Of a stretch of 8,594 nt of DNA, positions 1-5,721 are shown in pieces. A program made the translations under genes and the position numbers. Below the pieces are notes generated by a model. The model did no database searches, was not told where the DNA came from, and worked only from the letters and a program-made list of their open reading frames with translations. Source of the stretch: Bdellovibrionales bacterium (GTDB lineage Bacteria; Bdellovibrionota; Bdellovibrionia; Bdellovibrionales; JAMPXM01); contig SXSP01000247.1 of the NCBI GenBank assembly GCA_005792225.1, positions 1-8,594 on the forward strand, written 5' to 3'. The first letter of the stretch is position 1. Each line of letters begins with the position of its first letter.

Positions 1-182
1 CCCACCGCTCGGAGGGCCGCGTGCCCGCCGAGTTTCGTGTGTCATTCAACGAGGATGATGGTGAACAAGTCAGCTGTGTAACCGAGATTCTCGTGGACGG
101 ATCGACATGGCGCGGATGTGATCTTGCATCCGACGTCCACGAAGCGTTCATGCACAGTCTGAAACGGCTTCAACCTCATTGA
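1..182 (+). CDS. 3' end of an unrecognised gene
   Basis: An open frame enters from the left edge (first whole codon at 3) and ends with TGA at 180-182, giving the last 59 residues of a protein. The segment is acidic and polar, with two cysteines (in the VSCV and RGCDL stretches) and no hydrophobic segment, so this part looks soluble. The tail ends in KRLQPH. I do not recognise the family, and the start and domain structure lie outside the window. The frame is supported by protein-like composition and the absence of stops, not by homology. The next gene on the same strand begins 139 bases downstream, with an inverted-repeat element in between. Confidence 0.6.
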   Translation, partial: HRSEGRVPAEFRVSFNEDDGEQVSCVTEILVDGSTWRGCDLASDVHEAFMHSLKRLQPH

Positions 183-183
183 A

Positions 184-230
184 CCCTCAATTCATCTCGC
201 CCTAGGACCGGGTTTTCACCCGGTTGAGGG
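184..230. repeat. Nested inverted repeat, possible terminator or RNA structure
   Basis: Two perfect inverted repeats lie one inside the other. The outer arms are CCCTCAA (184-190) and TTGAGGG (224-230). The inner arms are ACCGGGT (207-213) and ACCCGGT (218-224), with a four-base TTTC loop. They share only base 224. The element starts just after the stop of the preceding gene, where a terminator is expected, but no T tract follows. It may be a Rho-type or U-less terminator, an mRNA 3' stabiliser, or part of the leader of the small gene at 322. The rest of the 183-321 gap shows no convincing promoter. Confidence 0.4.
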
Positions 231-321
231 CTGTGACTGGGCTTTGGGTCAAATGCCGTGCTAGCCTTTGGAATAAACGGATTGAAAAACTCAACCCGAG
301 AAGTCCAGAGGATAGCTGAGA

Positions 322-489
322 ATGTTACGGGACTACGCTCTGAGCCTGACACTCGTCGCGCTCGTCATACTTGGATATACGGCCGTCTTGTTGTCTTACA
401 AGAAGGGCCCAGCCGACTCCCGAACCGAGGCGTCCGTTCAGCCAGCGACCCAGCAGGCCCCTCCGAGCGTTCCCGAGCCGAAGCCTTAG
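322..489 (+). CDS. Small single-pass membrane protein, 55 residues, proline-rich tail
   Basis: ATG at 322 is preceded by AGAGGA (307-312) at a nine-base spacing, and the frame closes with TAG at 487-489. The predicted protein starts MLRDYALSLT, has one hydrophobic span at about residues 5-25 ending in YKK, and then a tail rich in Pro, Gln, Ala and Ser from about residue 30 to the end (final residues SVPEPKP). The hydrophobic helix, abrupt charged boundary and good ribosome site make a real gene likely despite its size. The function is not recognised. The layout resembles small envelope-associated proteins in general. Its stop codon overlaps the stop of the convergent barrel gene by four bases. 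An overlapping ORF starting at 258 in another frame lacks a comparable ribosome site and protein-like composition. Confidence 0.6.
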   Translation: MLRDYALSLTLVALVILGYTAVLLSYKKGPADSRTEASVQPATQQAPPSVPEPKP

Positions 490-1040
490 AACCAAAGCTT
501 CAATGTTGCGAGAAAATTGATCATCGAAAATGCATCGATCGGAGTCGATGTCGTTTGTCCTGATCCAGTGCCGCTTGAACTCGCAACGCTCATCCAAGAC
601 AGTTCACCACCGATCGAGAAGCTCTCGCCGAGCATGCGATTGAAGCCGGCGACCGCCCCGTAGTTCATCGGTGAGGTCGTGACGATACCGGATTTTACTT
701 TGCTCGTACCGATGCGGCCGCCGAGGTACACGCCCGCCGCCTCACCTTCGAACTGATAGGTGAATTCCGCGCCGTAAAGGTCATAGTTGAACGCGCTCTT
801 CCCCGTCGCCGTGTCTTCATCTTTCGAGGACGTCAGGTAGTACGCTCCGATTCCGTATTCCGAGCCGAGCTTGGCACCGCCCGTGATCCCGTACATGCCG
901 CGCGAGTTCGTGTTACTCGCGTTGGGGACGGACAGACCGAAGAGGCCTCCCACCCAAGCCGATGGCTCGGCGAGAGCCGTGGACGCGAAAGTCATCAGAA
1001 ATGCCGTTGTGGCCAGGGATGTCTTCAGAAACTTTGTCAT
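486..1040 (-). CDS. Outer-membrane beta-barrel protein, 184 residues
   Basis: The protein has a Sec signal peptide (MTKFLKTSLA start, hydrophobic core, ALA|EP cleavage expected after residue 24). About 160 mature residues follow, rich in alternating aromatic and glycine positions (YGIGAYYL, AGVYLGGRIG, FSIGGELSW). The last residues are LKLWF, and a C-terminal Phe preceded by alternating hydrophobics is the classic outer-membrane assembly signal. The size fits an eight-stranded barrel of the OmpW/OmpX/'outer membrane beta-barrel domain' kind, though the exact family cannot be assigned by eye. The start is fixed by AAGGAG (1048-1053 on the complement) seven bases upstream. It reads toward the small membrane protein gene, and no terminator separates the two. 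The role could be structural or a narrow pore; no substrate is evident. Confidence 0.85.
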   Translation of the reverse strand: MTKFLKTSLATTAFLMTFASTALAEPSAWVGGLFGLSVPNASNTNSRGMYGITGGAKLGSEYGIGAYYLTSSKDEDTATGKSAFNYDLYGAEFTYQFEGEAAGVYLGGRIGTSKVKSGIVTTSPMNYGAVAGFNRMLGESFSIGGELSWMSVASSSGTGSGQTTSTPIDAFSMINFLATLKLWF

Positions 1041-1106
1041 CTCTTGTCTCCTTGATTCATAGACGGCGGTAGTTTAGACACGGGAACGCCTCATTCTCTA
1101 GTAGAT

Positions 1107-1136
1107 TTTGTACGCGATCGACACGCGCATCGTCAG
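1107..1136 (-). promoter_or_regulatory. Possible promoter of the barrel gene
   Basis: On the minus strand CTGACG (1136-1131) and TACAAA (1112-1107) are 18 bases apart, each matching four of six consensus sigma-70 positions. They lie about 65 bases upstream of the barrel start codon. The match is modest and based on inspection only. Confidence 0.25.
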
Positions 1137-1166
1137 AGTTGTTGCGAAAACTGAACACCCGTCGCA

Positions 1167-1196
1167 TTGACGGCCGCGCTTGAGCCCCAATACGCT
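1167..1196 (+). promoter_or_regulatory. Possible promoter of the 175-residue exported protein gene
   Basis: TTGACG (1167-1172, five of six) is followed after 18 bases by TACGCT (1191-1196, three of six). It sits about 30 bases upstream of the ATG at 1225. The -35 is good but the -10 is poor. It would fire divergently from the barrel-gene promoter. Confidence 0.25.
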
Positions 1197-1224
1197 CGCT
1201 TGCGCTTTTGACAAAGAGGATTCC

Positions 1225-1752
1225 ATGAAAACGCCAATGAAACCGTTCGCCTTGTTCGCCGCTTTGACAATGATGCTGATTCACTTCGCAGCCAATGCCC
1301 TGATTGCTCCCGTTCAAGCGGCGGGACGTTTCGAAGTTTCTAGCGTCGATACGCACGCAAGCTTCCCCGCGCAACTCTACTCGGCCCTGAAACTCGTGCC
1401 ATCTGATGATCTGTATCGCACGGGCGATCAAGTTTCGCTCTTAGCCGACGGCCTCGAGGTCAGCTGTTTCGAGATGAACGGAATTACCTGCCGCTTTCTC
1501 TTACGCGAGAGCGAACTCGGCTGGTCGGCCGAAATTCTTTCCCCACAGGCGACGCTCTACCGCGCGCTCGAATCACTTTGGAATTCATCTGAAAAGAGTG
1601 AGGCTCTCGAAAAGCAAGAGCGGAGTGAAGGAACTCTCTACCGGCTCGCTGATGCGGAGTCTTCTTCGTCGATCGCCTGCATTCGTCAGGGCCCTCCCGG
1701 AATTGGCATCGCGATGGTCCAGTTCAACTGCCGAATCCGCATCGCGCCTTAA
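1225..1752 (+). CDS. Exported protein of unknown function, 175 residues, four cysteines
   Basis: The chosen ATG at 1225 has AAGAGGA (1214-1220) just upstream and gives a proper Sec signal: MKTPMKPFAL, a hydrophobic core and a VQA|AG cleavage site after about residue 32. A longer version from 1180 would put an uncharged, non-signal extension in front and has no ribosome site. The mature protein of about 143 residues has four cysteines (C81, C89, C152, C169), enough for two disulfides, consistent with a periplasmic or secreted location. A Glu/Lys/Ser-rich stretch (about 122-136) probably forms a helix or linker. No catalytic motif or known domain was recognised. A hairpin at 1772-1794 closes the gene, so it may be transcribed separately from the OmpA-family gene that follows 44 bases later. 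Confidence 0.7.
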   Translation: MKTPMKPFALFAALTMMLIHFAANALIAPVQAAGRFEVSSVDTHASFPAQLYSALKLVPSDDLYRTGDQVSLLADGLEVSCFEMNGITCRFLLRESELGWSAEILSPQATLYRALESLWNSSEKSEALEKQERSEGTLYRLADAESSSSIACIRQGPPGIGIAMVQFNCRIRIAP

Positions 1753-1771
1753 ATCGAAAATTGCCATCTTA

Positions 1772-1794
1772 GAAAAAGCCGTCTAGGCTTTTTC
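1772..1794 (+). terminator. Hairpin A, likely intrinsic terminator of the 1225-1752 gene
   Basis: GAAAAAGCC (1772-1780) and GGCTTTTTC (1786-1794) form a perfect nine-base stem with a GTCTA loop. The T5 run lies in the 3' arm, so an AGCC/GGCT core followed by U-rich sequence resembles a short intrinsic terminator 19 bases after the stop codon. The 3' arm is also an arm of a second hairpin across the next start codon, so an attenuator role is possible. Confidence 0.5.
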
Positions 1795-1818
1795 CTATGA
1801 CAAAAAAGCCTAGTTTTT
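1783..1818 (+). promoter_or_regulatory. Hairpin B enclosing the OmpA-family start codon, followed by T5
   Basis: CTAGGCTTTTT (1783-1793) pairs perfectly over 11 bases with AAAAAGCCTAG (1803-1813). The nine-base loop CCTATGACA contains the ATG at 1797-1799, and five T residues (1814-1818) follow directly. It shares bases 1786-1793 with hairpin A, so the two cannot form together. This is the geometry of an attenuator or a start-codon-masking structure. Any regulation is inferred; the base complementarity is directly visible. Confidence 0.4.
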
Positions 1819-3149
1819 CCGCGATATTCCGAATGGGCCTCGCACTCGTCACCGCCTGCGGCAGCGCGAGCGCGCAGGCCAATGTCGTCGGTACCGACGC
1901 TCAGAATTTCAATACGATCACGTCAGGTCTCGACTTCGTGACCGTCCACTCGTCTGAGACATTAAAACCGGGAATCGTGAATCTCGGGCTCTTTTTGAAC
2001 TACGCCGTCAATACTCTTCCGTATTACGACATCACTCCACAAAGCCGACTCAACTGGAACGATACGATCCTCGGGATGGATTTGAACGCCGGCCTCGGTC
2101 TAACGAAGAACTGGGATATCGGCATCAGCTTTCCGCAAGTCCTCGACCAAACTGTCGAGAACACCACCGGTACCCGCGGTGAGTTCGCGGCGCGCGGCTC
2201 GACCGAAGTGCGTTTCAACACCAAGTATCGTCTCGCGGGTAACGATGAAGGCGGCTTCGCGGTTGCGGCATCGATGAACGTCAATCGCATCGAAGACAAT
2301 CCTTACGTTGGTTCGGGCGCGGGCCCAACCTTTAACGTCGAGGCCATTGCCGACACGACACTCACCAATCGTGTGGCTGTGGGTGGTAACGTCGGCTACC
2401 GCTTCCGCAGCCCCGGAACTCAGATCGCGGGTTCCCCCGTGCGCCCTCTCGGCAACCAGTGGATCGCGAGCGCCGCTCTCAGCTACTACATCCCCGATTG
2501 GAATTCAAAATTGATCGGTGAGATGTACGGATCTCTCCCTGCGGAAACTTCCGATTCGTTCGGAGACCGAAGCCTCACGTCACTCGAAGCGCTCGCGGGC
2601 ATTAAGCACGATATCAACACGAATCTCGCGATCCACGGGGGAGCTGCTGCGGGAGTCGTTCGCGGAGTCGCGTCGCCGGATTGGCGTGTCTACACGGGCC
2701 TCAACTATACCTTCGGTCCGCTCTGGGGTCGCGAGGCTCCCGATGCTCCTCAAGAAGCGCCTCACCTGGTGGCGGTCGCAACGGATCAAGAAGAAAACGC
2801 CGTCGTCACGGAACGTTTCCGTACCCAACATATTTTGTTTGAATTCGACAGCGACAAGATGATCGGAAATCCCGGCCCGGCGCTCGAGGAACTTGCCGGC
2901 CACCTTGAAAAAGGTTTCCGCAGACTCGTCATCGAAGGACACACGGATTCAATCGGAAAGGCGTCGTATAACGAACGCCTCTCTCTCAAACGCGCCAACG
3001 CTATCAAAAGTTACCTCGTGACTCGCCACCGGATCGAAGCTCGTAAAATCGAAACCATCGGCTACGGAGCTCGCCGACCCATCGCGGACAACGGCAACTA
3101 TCAAGGACGTCAAGAGAACCGCCGCGTCGAGTTCCAGATCACGCGCTGA
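1797..3149 (+). CDS. Outer-membrane barrel protein with C-terminal OmpA peptidoglycan-binding domain, 450 residues
   Basis: The N-terminus is a signal sequence (MTKKPSFSAI, short hydrophobic core, AQA|NV cleavage after about residue 28). A VTAC stretch ending at C21 also fits a minimal lipobox, so lipidation cannot be excluded. Residues about 30-308 look like a beta-barrel with repeated amphipathic strands and 'GLTKNWDIGISFP'-style segments seen in PF13557-like barrels. A Pro/Glu linker (about 311-338) leads to an OmpA domain (about 340-450). That domain carries EGHTD with D384 and NERLSLKRA with R399, the spacing of the Asp/Arg pair that binds diaminopimelate in OmpA, and ends NRRVEFQITR. 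It should tie the outer membrane to the wall. Barrel-plus-OmpA architecture also occurs in myxobacterial TraB. There is no Shine-Dalgarno before the ATG, and TAG at 1770 blocks an upstream start. The next gene follows after eight bases, so the two are probably one operon. Confidence 0.9.
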   Translation: MTKKPSFSAIFRMGLALVTACGSASAQANVVGTDAQNFNTITSGLDFVTVHSSETLKPGIVNLGLFLNYAVNTLPYYDITPQSRLNWNDTILGMDLNAGLGLTKNWDIGISFPQVLDQTVENTTGTRGEFAARGSTEVRFNTKYRLAGNDEGGFAVAASMNVNRIEDNPYVGSGAGPTFNVEAIADTTLTNRVAVGGNVGYRFRSPGTQIAGSPVRPLGNQWIASAALSYYIPDWNSKLIGEMYGSLPAETSDSFGDRSLTSLEALAGIKHDINTNLAIHGGAAAGVVRGVASPDWRVYTGLNYTFGPLWGREAPDAPQEAPHLVAVATDQEENAVVTERFRTQHILFEFDSDKMIGNPGPALEELAGHLEKGFRRLVIEGHTDSIGKASYNERLSLKRANAIKSYLVTRHRIEARKIETIGYGARRPIADNGNYQGRQENRRVEFQITR

Positions 3150-3157
3150 GGAGAAAA

Positions 3158-4480
3158 ATGAGGAGCTTCCTCTTCGTCCTCGCACTTTTGCTCTCACGGG
3201 TAACAGGGGCAGCCGAGATCTTTCTTCCGCAGCCTGCATATCCCGAGTGGTGGGCACGCTCGGGCGAACCCTGGAGCGCCCTCTTTGCGAGCGGCCCCGC
3301 ATCGCAACCGAAGTACGAGGTCAAACCTGTTCAATCAAAGGTTTACGTCGATGCCCGCGACGGCGTAATCAAATTGGGCGCACAGAATAGTCCAGATCCC
3401 ATTCTTATGATTGCCGGCCACAAGCTAAAAACCGGAACTGTTGAAACTTCCCGCAGCTTGAAGTTTGGGACGATCTCGCAACTTAGCGACGCAGCCCCTA
3501 TCGAATTTGAGATCTCGGCGAAAAAATGGAAACTCAGTCGAATCACCCTGTCGAAAAAGGGTGCGACAAACGAATACGTCGAAGCACAAACAAAGCTTGT
3601 TTTATCTTCGTCACCCTCTAGCTTCGAAATTGGTATCGAGAACTGCAGGATTCAAATGGCGAAATCCCAGGGTCCATGCGAGGAACCACTCATTCTCCAC
3701 TTTGTCGGTGATTTAGATAGGGACGGCATTCCCGACCTCTTCTATTTGCCCGCTCCCGCTCGAAATGGACCTAATCTTTCAAGGCTTTGGCTCTCTTCTT
3801 TGAAGCAAACTCTCAACATTGCCGGTGGACCCGATATCGCATTTCTCAAACCTTTTAAAGCGGTCATCATGGCGAAAGGTCAACAACCAATTCGATCATC
3901 TGAAGTCGAAGTCGCAGTCTCCGGCCGCACGACCAAGAGTCAGAAGAAAACCTGCAACCTCGATATTTGGTTTGGAATCTTTCCATCCCGTAACGGGACG
4001 CGAATCCAGTCATCCAAACTTTGGGTCGCCTGCCCCCTGGGACTTTGTGAGGAGTCTCATTTCTTTAAATTCTCGACGGAGACTGAACCTTTGTTTCTTG
4101 TCCGCAACGTCCCTGGGCTGGCGGATGGAAAGATCACTTACGCCAACATACGCGAGTTACCATCTGATTCACACGGCGACTCGTCCTTCCCGTCATTCGA
4201 AATTGAGTACGAACAGAAAAAACTGCAGCTCAAGGGAGAAAAAGGTCGTTTCATTTTGCAGAATGGCGCACGGACCTCAGTCTTATCGCTTAAAACTCAG
4301 GATCCCGACGACCAGCCCCGATTGACCTGGGCTGGCGACCTCAACAGGGATGGCGAAATTGATTTTTATTTCGAATTTCCTCAGGATACATCGCGCGCGC
4401 ACATCATCTATGTGTCACCTGGACTCTACAACAAACCTACTGGACCGACCGCTAGCTTTTGTTCTGGCGAATGCTTCTAA
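3158..4480 (+). CDS. Exported protein with two DxDxDG calcium-type loops, 440 residues
   Basis: The start at 3158 follows the OmpA-family stop by eight bases, and its GAGGAG (3148-3153) overlaps that stop codon, indicating translational coupling. A short signal peptide (MRSFLFVLAL, cleavage near TGA|AE or GAA|E at 18-19) precedes a beta-rich mature chain. Two loops, GDLDRDGIPDLFY (184-196) and GDLNRDGEIDFYF (393-405), each provide D-x-[DN]-x-DG-x-x-D, the calcium ligand pattern of EF-hand, dockerin and FG-GAP/VCBS-type repeats. Each loop is followed by strands ending in WLSS or YVSP, so the protein appears to be an internally duplicated two-part molecule. Seven cysteines include a C-terminal FCSGECF. 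The family is not recognised and no enzyme motif is visible. A periplasmic or surface partner of the OmpA-family barrel is the simplest reading from context. Base composition looks more AT-rich than upstream genes. Confidence 0.75.
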   Translation: MRSFLFVLALLLSRVTGAAEIFLPQPAYPEWWARSGEPWSALFASGPASQPKYEVKPVQSKVYVDARDGVIKLGAQNSPDPILMIAGHKLKTGTVETSRSLKFGTISQLSDAAPIEFEISAKKWKLSRITLSKKGATNEYVEAQTKLVLSSSPSSFEIGIENCRIQMAKSQGPCEEPLILHFVGDLDRDGIPDLFYLPAPARNGPNLSRLWLSSLKQTLNIAGGPDIAFLKPFKAVIMAKGQQPIRSSEVEVAVSGRTTKSQKKTCNLDIWFGIFPSRNGTRIQSSKLWVACPLGLCEESHFFKFSTETEPLFLVRNVPGLADGKITYANIRELPSDSHGDSSFPSFEIEYEQKKLQLKGEKGRFILQNGARTSVLSLKTQDPDDQPRLTWAGDLNRDGEIDFYFEFPQDTSRAHIIYVSPGLYNKPTGPTASFCSGECF

Positions 4481-4515
4481 ACCTCGACCGTCTAAAGAAA
4501 CTTTGTTGATGGTTC

Positions 4516-4521
4516 GATAAT
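4516..4521 (+). promoter_or_regulatory. Possible -10 element upstream of the lipoprotein gene
   Basis: GATAAT (five of six to TATAAT) lies in the 91-base gap between the two genes, about 50 bases before the chosen start. No matching -35 box was found at 16-18 bases, so this is a weak candidate. No clear terminator for the upstream operon is visible in this gap. Confidence 0.2.
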
Positions 4522-4571
4522 AGATCGATTCATCTTTCATGATTTTAGCTAGCTCTGGGAATGGTGCACAA

Positions 4572-5705
4572 ATGCGTGATCTGATCTTTAAATTCTGCGC
4601 AGGCTCCGTCGCTTGTTTGATCCTCCTGTCCTGCGGAGGCAGAGAGTCTACGTACAAAGGCGGCTCCGACGATGGAGGTAGCGAAGAAGAGCTTGATAGT
4701 TTCTCTGCCAACTTCGCGATCCGCCCTATCTGGGTGAGAGACGACACCAGCTCTGCACTAACGACCTTCGTCCACCGTGCTGATTCGACGGATTGGAGTA
4801 AGGGCTGTTACGTTGAACCGACGGCGACTGCAAATGCGGACAAATTCATCACATGCATTGTTGAGGTGCACGAGCTTGACGCCTACATGCACCAAATAGG
4901 TTTTGAGTACAACTCGCCCGGTGCTCAATGTGATTACCTCGCCGTATCGCCGTATTGGTTCTGGCAGTATAAACCCAACATGGGTCCCACTTCAGTCGAG
5001 TACACCAATAACAAAGATACAAACACGCAGACTCTCGGGACGGTGGTTCCTGCTAATGGCAGCTACGCGACCGGTGTGACATTGAAAGCGACCGAGCAAG
5101 GGAAAGTTCCAGTCTGTGATTTCGACTACACTCTTGATGAAGGACCTAATTGTTGCCAAGGCTCTTACTCTCTGACTGAAACCATCATTGAGGGAGGCGT
5201 GACGACCTCCACGACAACTCGGAAAACCTGGGGAGGCAAGCTCGGCAACTGCGCTGTTGGCCCAGGAACTGAATGGTTTAAGGATGAAGACGACCTTCCC
5301 CGCGTGACGTATGAGCCCGCGTATATGGGAGGCAAGAGACAGTTTAAATCGAAACTTGCTCCTATCACGACGCCCCACAAATCCGTCTTATATATGGCGA
5401 ATTATCATCCCAACCTGGCGATGGCGCCAGCCGCCATAACGACGGGCGTTCTAAATAAAAACGGTGTTCTCCACAGTCCGCAACCCTATTACCAGTTCAC
5501 TTGTATGGATAAATCCGAAGAGGCGAAAGCCCGCATTCGGGTCCTTGTACGCAAATGGAATCTTCTCTCAGAGCTCCTCAAGGGACCCAGTGGGGATCAC
5601 ACGTCTACCGGTGCTGAGGGTGATCCGGATTATCCTGGAGCCGACAAGCAGGATAGAGACAGCTGGGAAGAATTTGCGGGTCAGTACCCTCAGAAATCGC
5701 TTTGA
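4572..5705 (+). CDS. Lipoprotein of unknown family, 377 residues, cysteine-rich
   Basis: The start at 4572 gives a compact lipoprotein signal: MRDLIFKFC, a hydrophobic core, then LLSC with the lipidated Cys at residue 21. Gly at +2 and +3, with no Asp, argues for outer-membrane rather than inner-membrane sorting. The ribosome site is weak (GGGA about 12 bases upstream). An upstream ATG at 4539 would add an unlikely 11-residue uncharged extension. A Gly/Ser/Asp/Glu-rich linker (about 22-43) follows. The mature domain has eight more cysteines (C79, C95, C120, C182, C194, C195, C227, C311), including a vicinal pair in GPNCCQGSY, so several disulfides are likely. Aromatic-rich segments (SPYWFWQYKP) suggest an extracytoplasmic binding or structural domain. 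The tail is Asp/Gly/Pro-rich. No known domain was recognised. It ends 16 bases from the convergent transglycosylase gene. Confidence 0.75.
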   Translation: MRDLIFKFCAGSVACLILLSCGGRESTYKGGSDDGGSEEELDSFSANFAIRPIWVRDDTSSALTTFVHRADSTDWSKGCYVEPTATANADKFITCIVEVHELDAYMHQIGFEYNSPGAQCDYLAVSPYWFWQYKPNMGPTSVEYTNNKDTNTQTLGTVVPANGSYATGVTLKATEQGKVPVCDFDYTLDEGPNCCQGSYSLTETIIEGGVTTSTTTRKTWGGKLGNCAVGPGTEWFKDEDDLPRVTYEPAYMGGKRQFKSKLAPITTPHKSVLYMANYHPNLAMAPAAITTGVLNKNGVLHSPQPYYQFTCMDKSEEAKARIRVLVRKWNLLSELLKGPSGDHTSTGAEGDPDYPGADKQDRDSWEEFAGQYPQKSL

Positions 5706-5721
5706 TACGAGATCGAGCCCA

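Noticed and set aside
8..182. PilZ-like domain in the first gene fragment
   Set aside because: The fragment has short beta-like stretches but lacks the RxxxR and (D/N)xSxxG motifs, so I do not name it.
258..563. 101-residue plus-strand frame overlapping the small membrane protein
   Set aside because: It has no ribosome site, is Arg/Ser-rich, and runs into the convergent barrel gene. The 55-residue frame at 322 fits better.
1057..1431. 124-residue minus-strand open frame overlapping the exported-protein gene start
   Set aside because: It is antisense to a signal-peptide gene and composition is not protein-like. The barrel gene start with its SD lies immediately beyond it.
2580..2942. Minus-strand frames inside the OmpA-family gene
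   Set aside because: They are the complement of a clear barrel-OmpA coding region and have no independent support.
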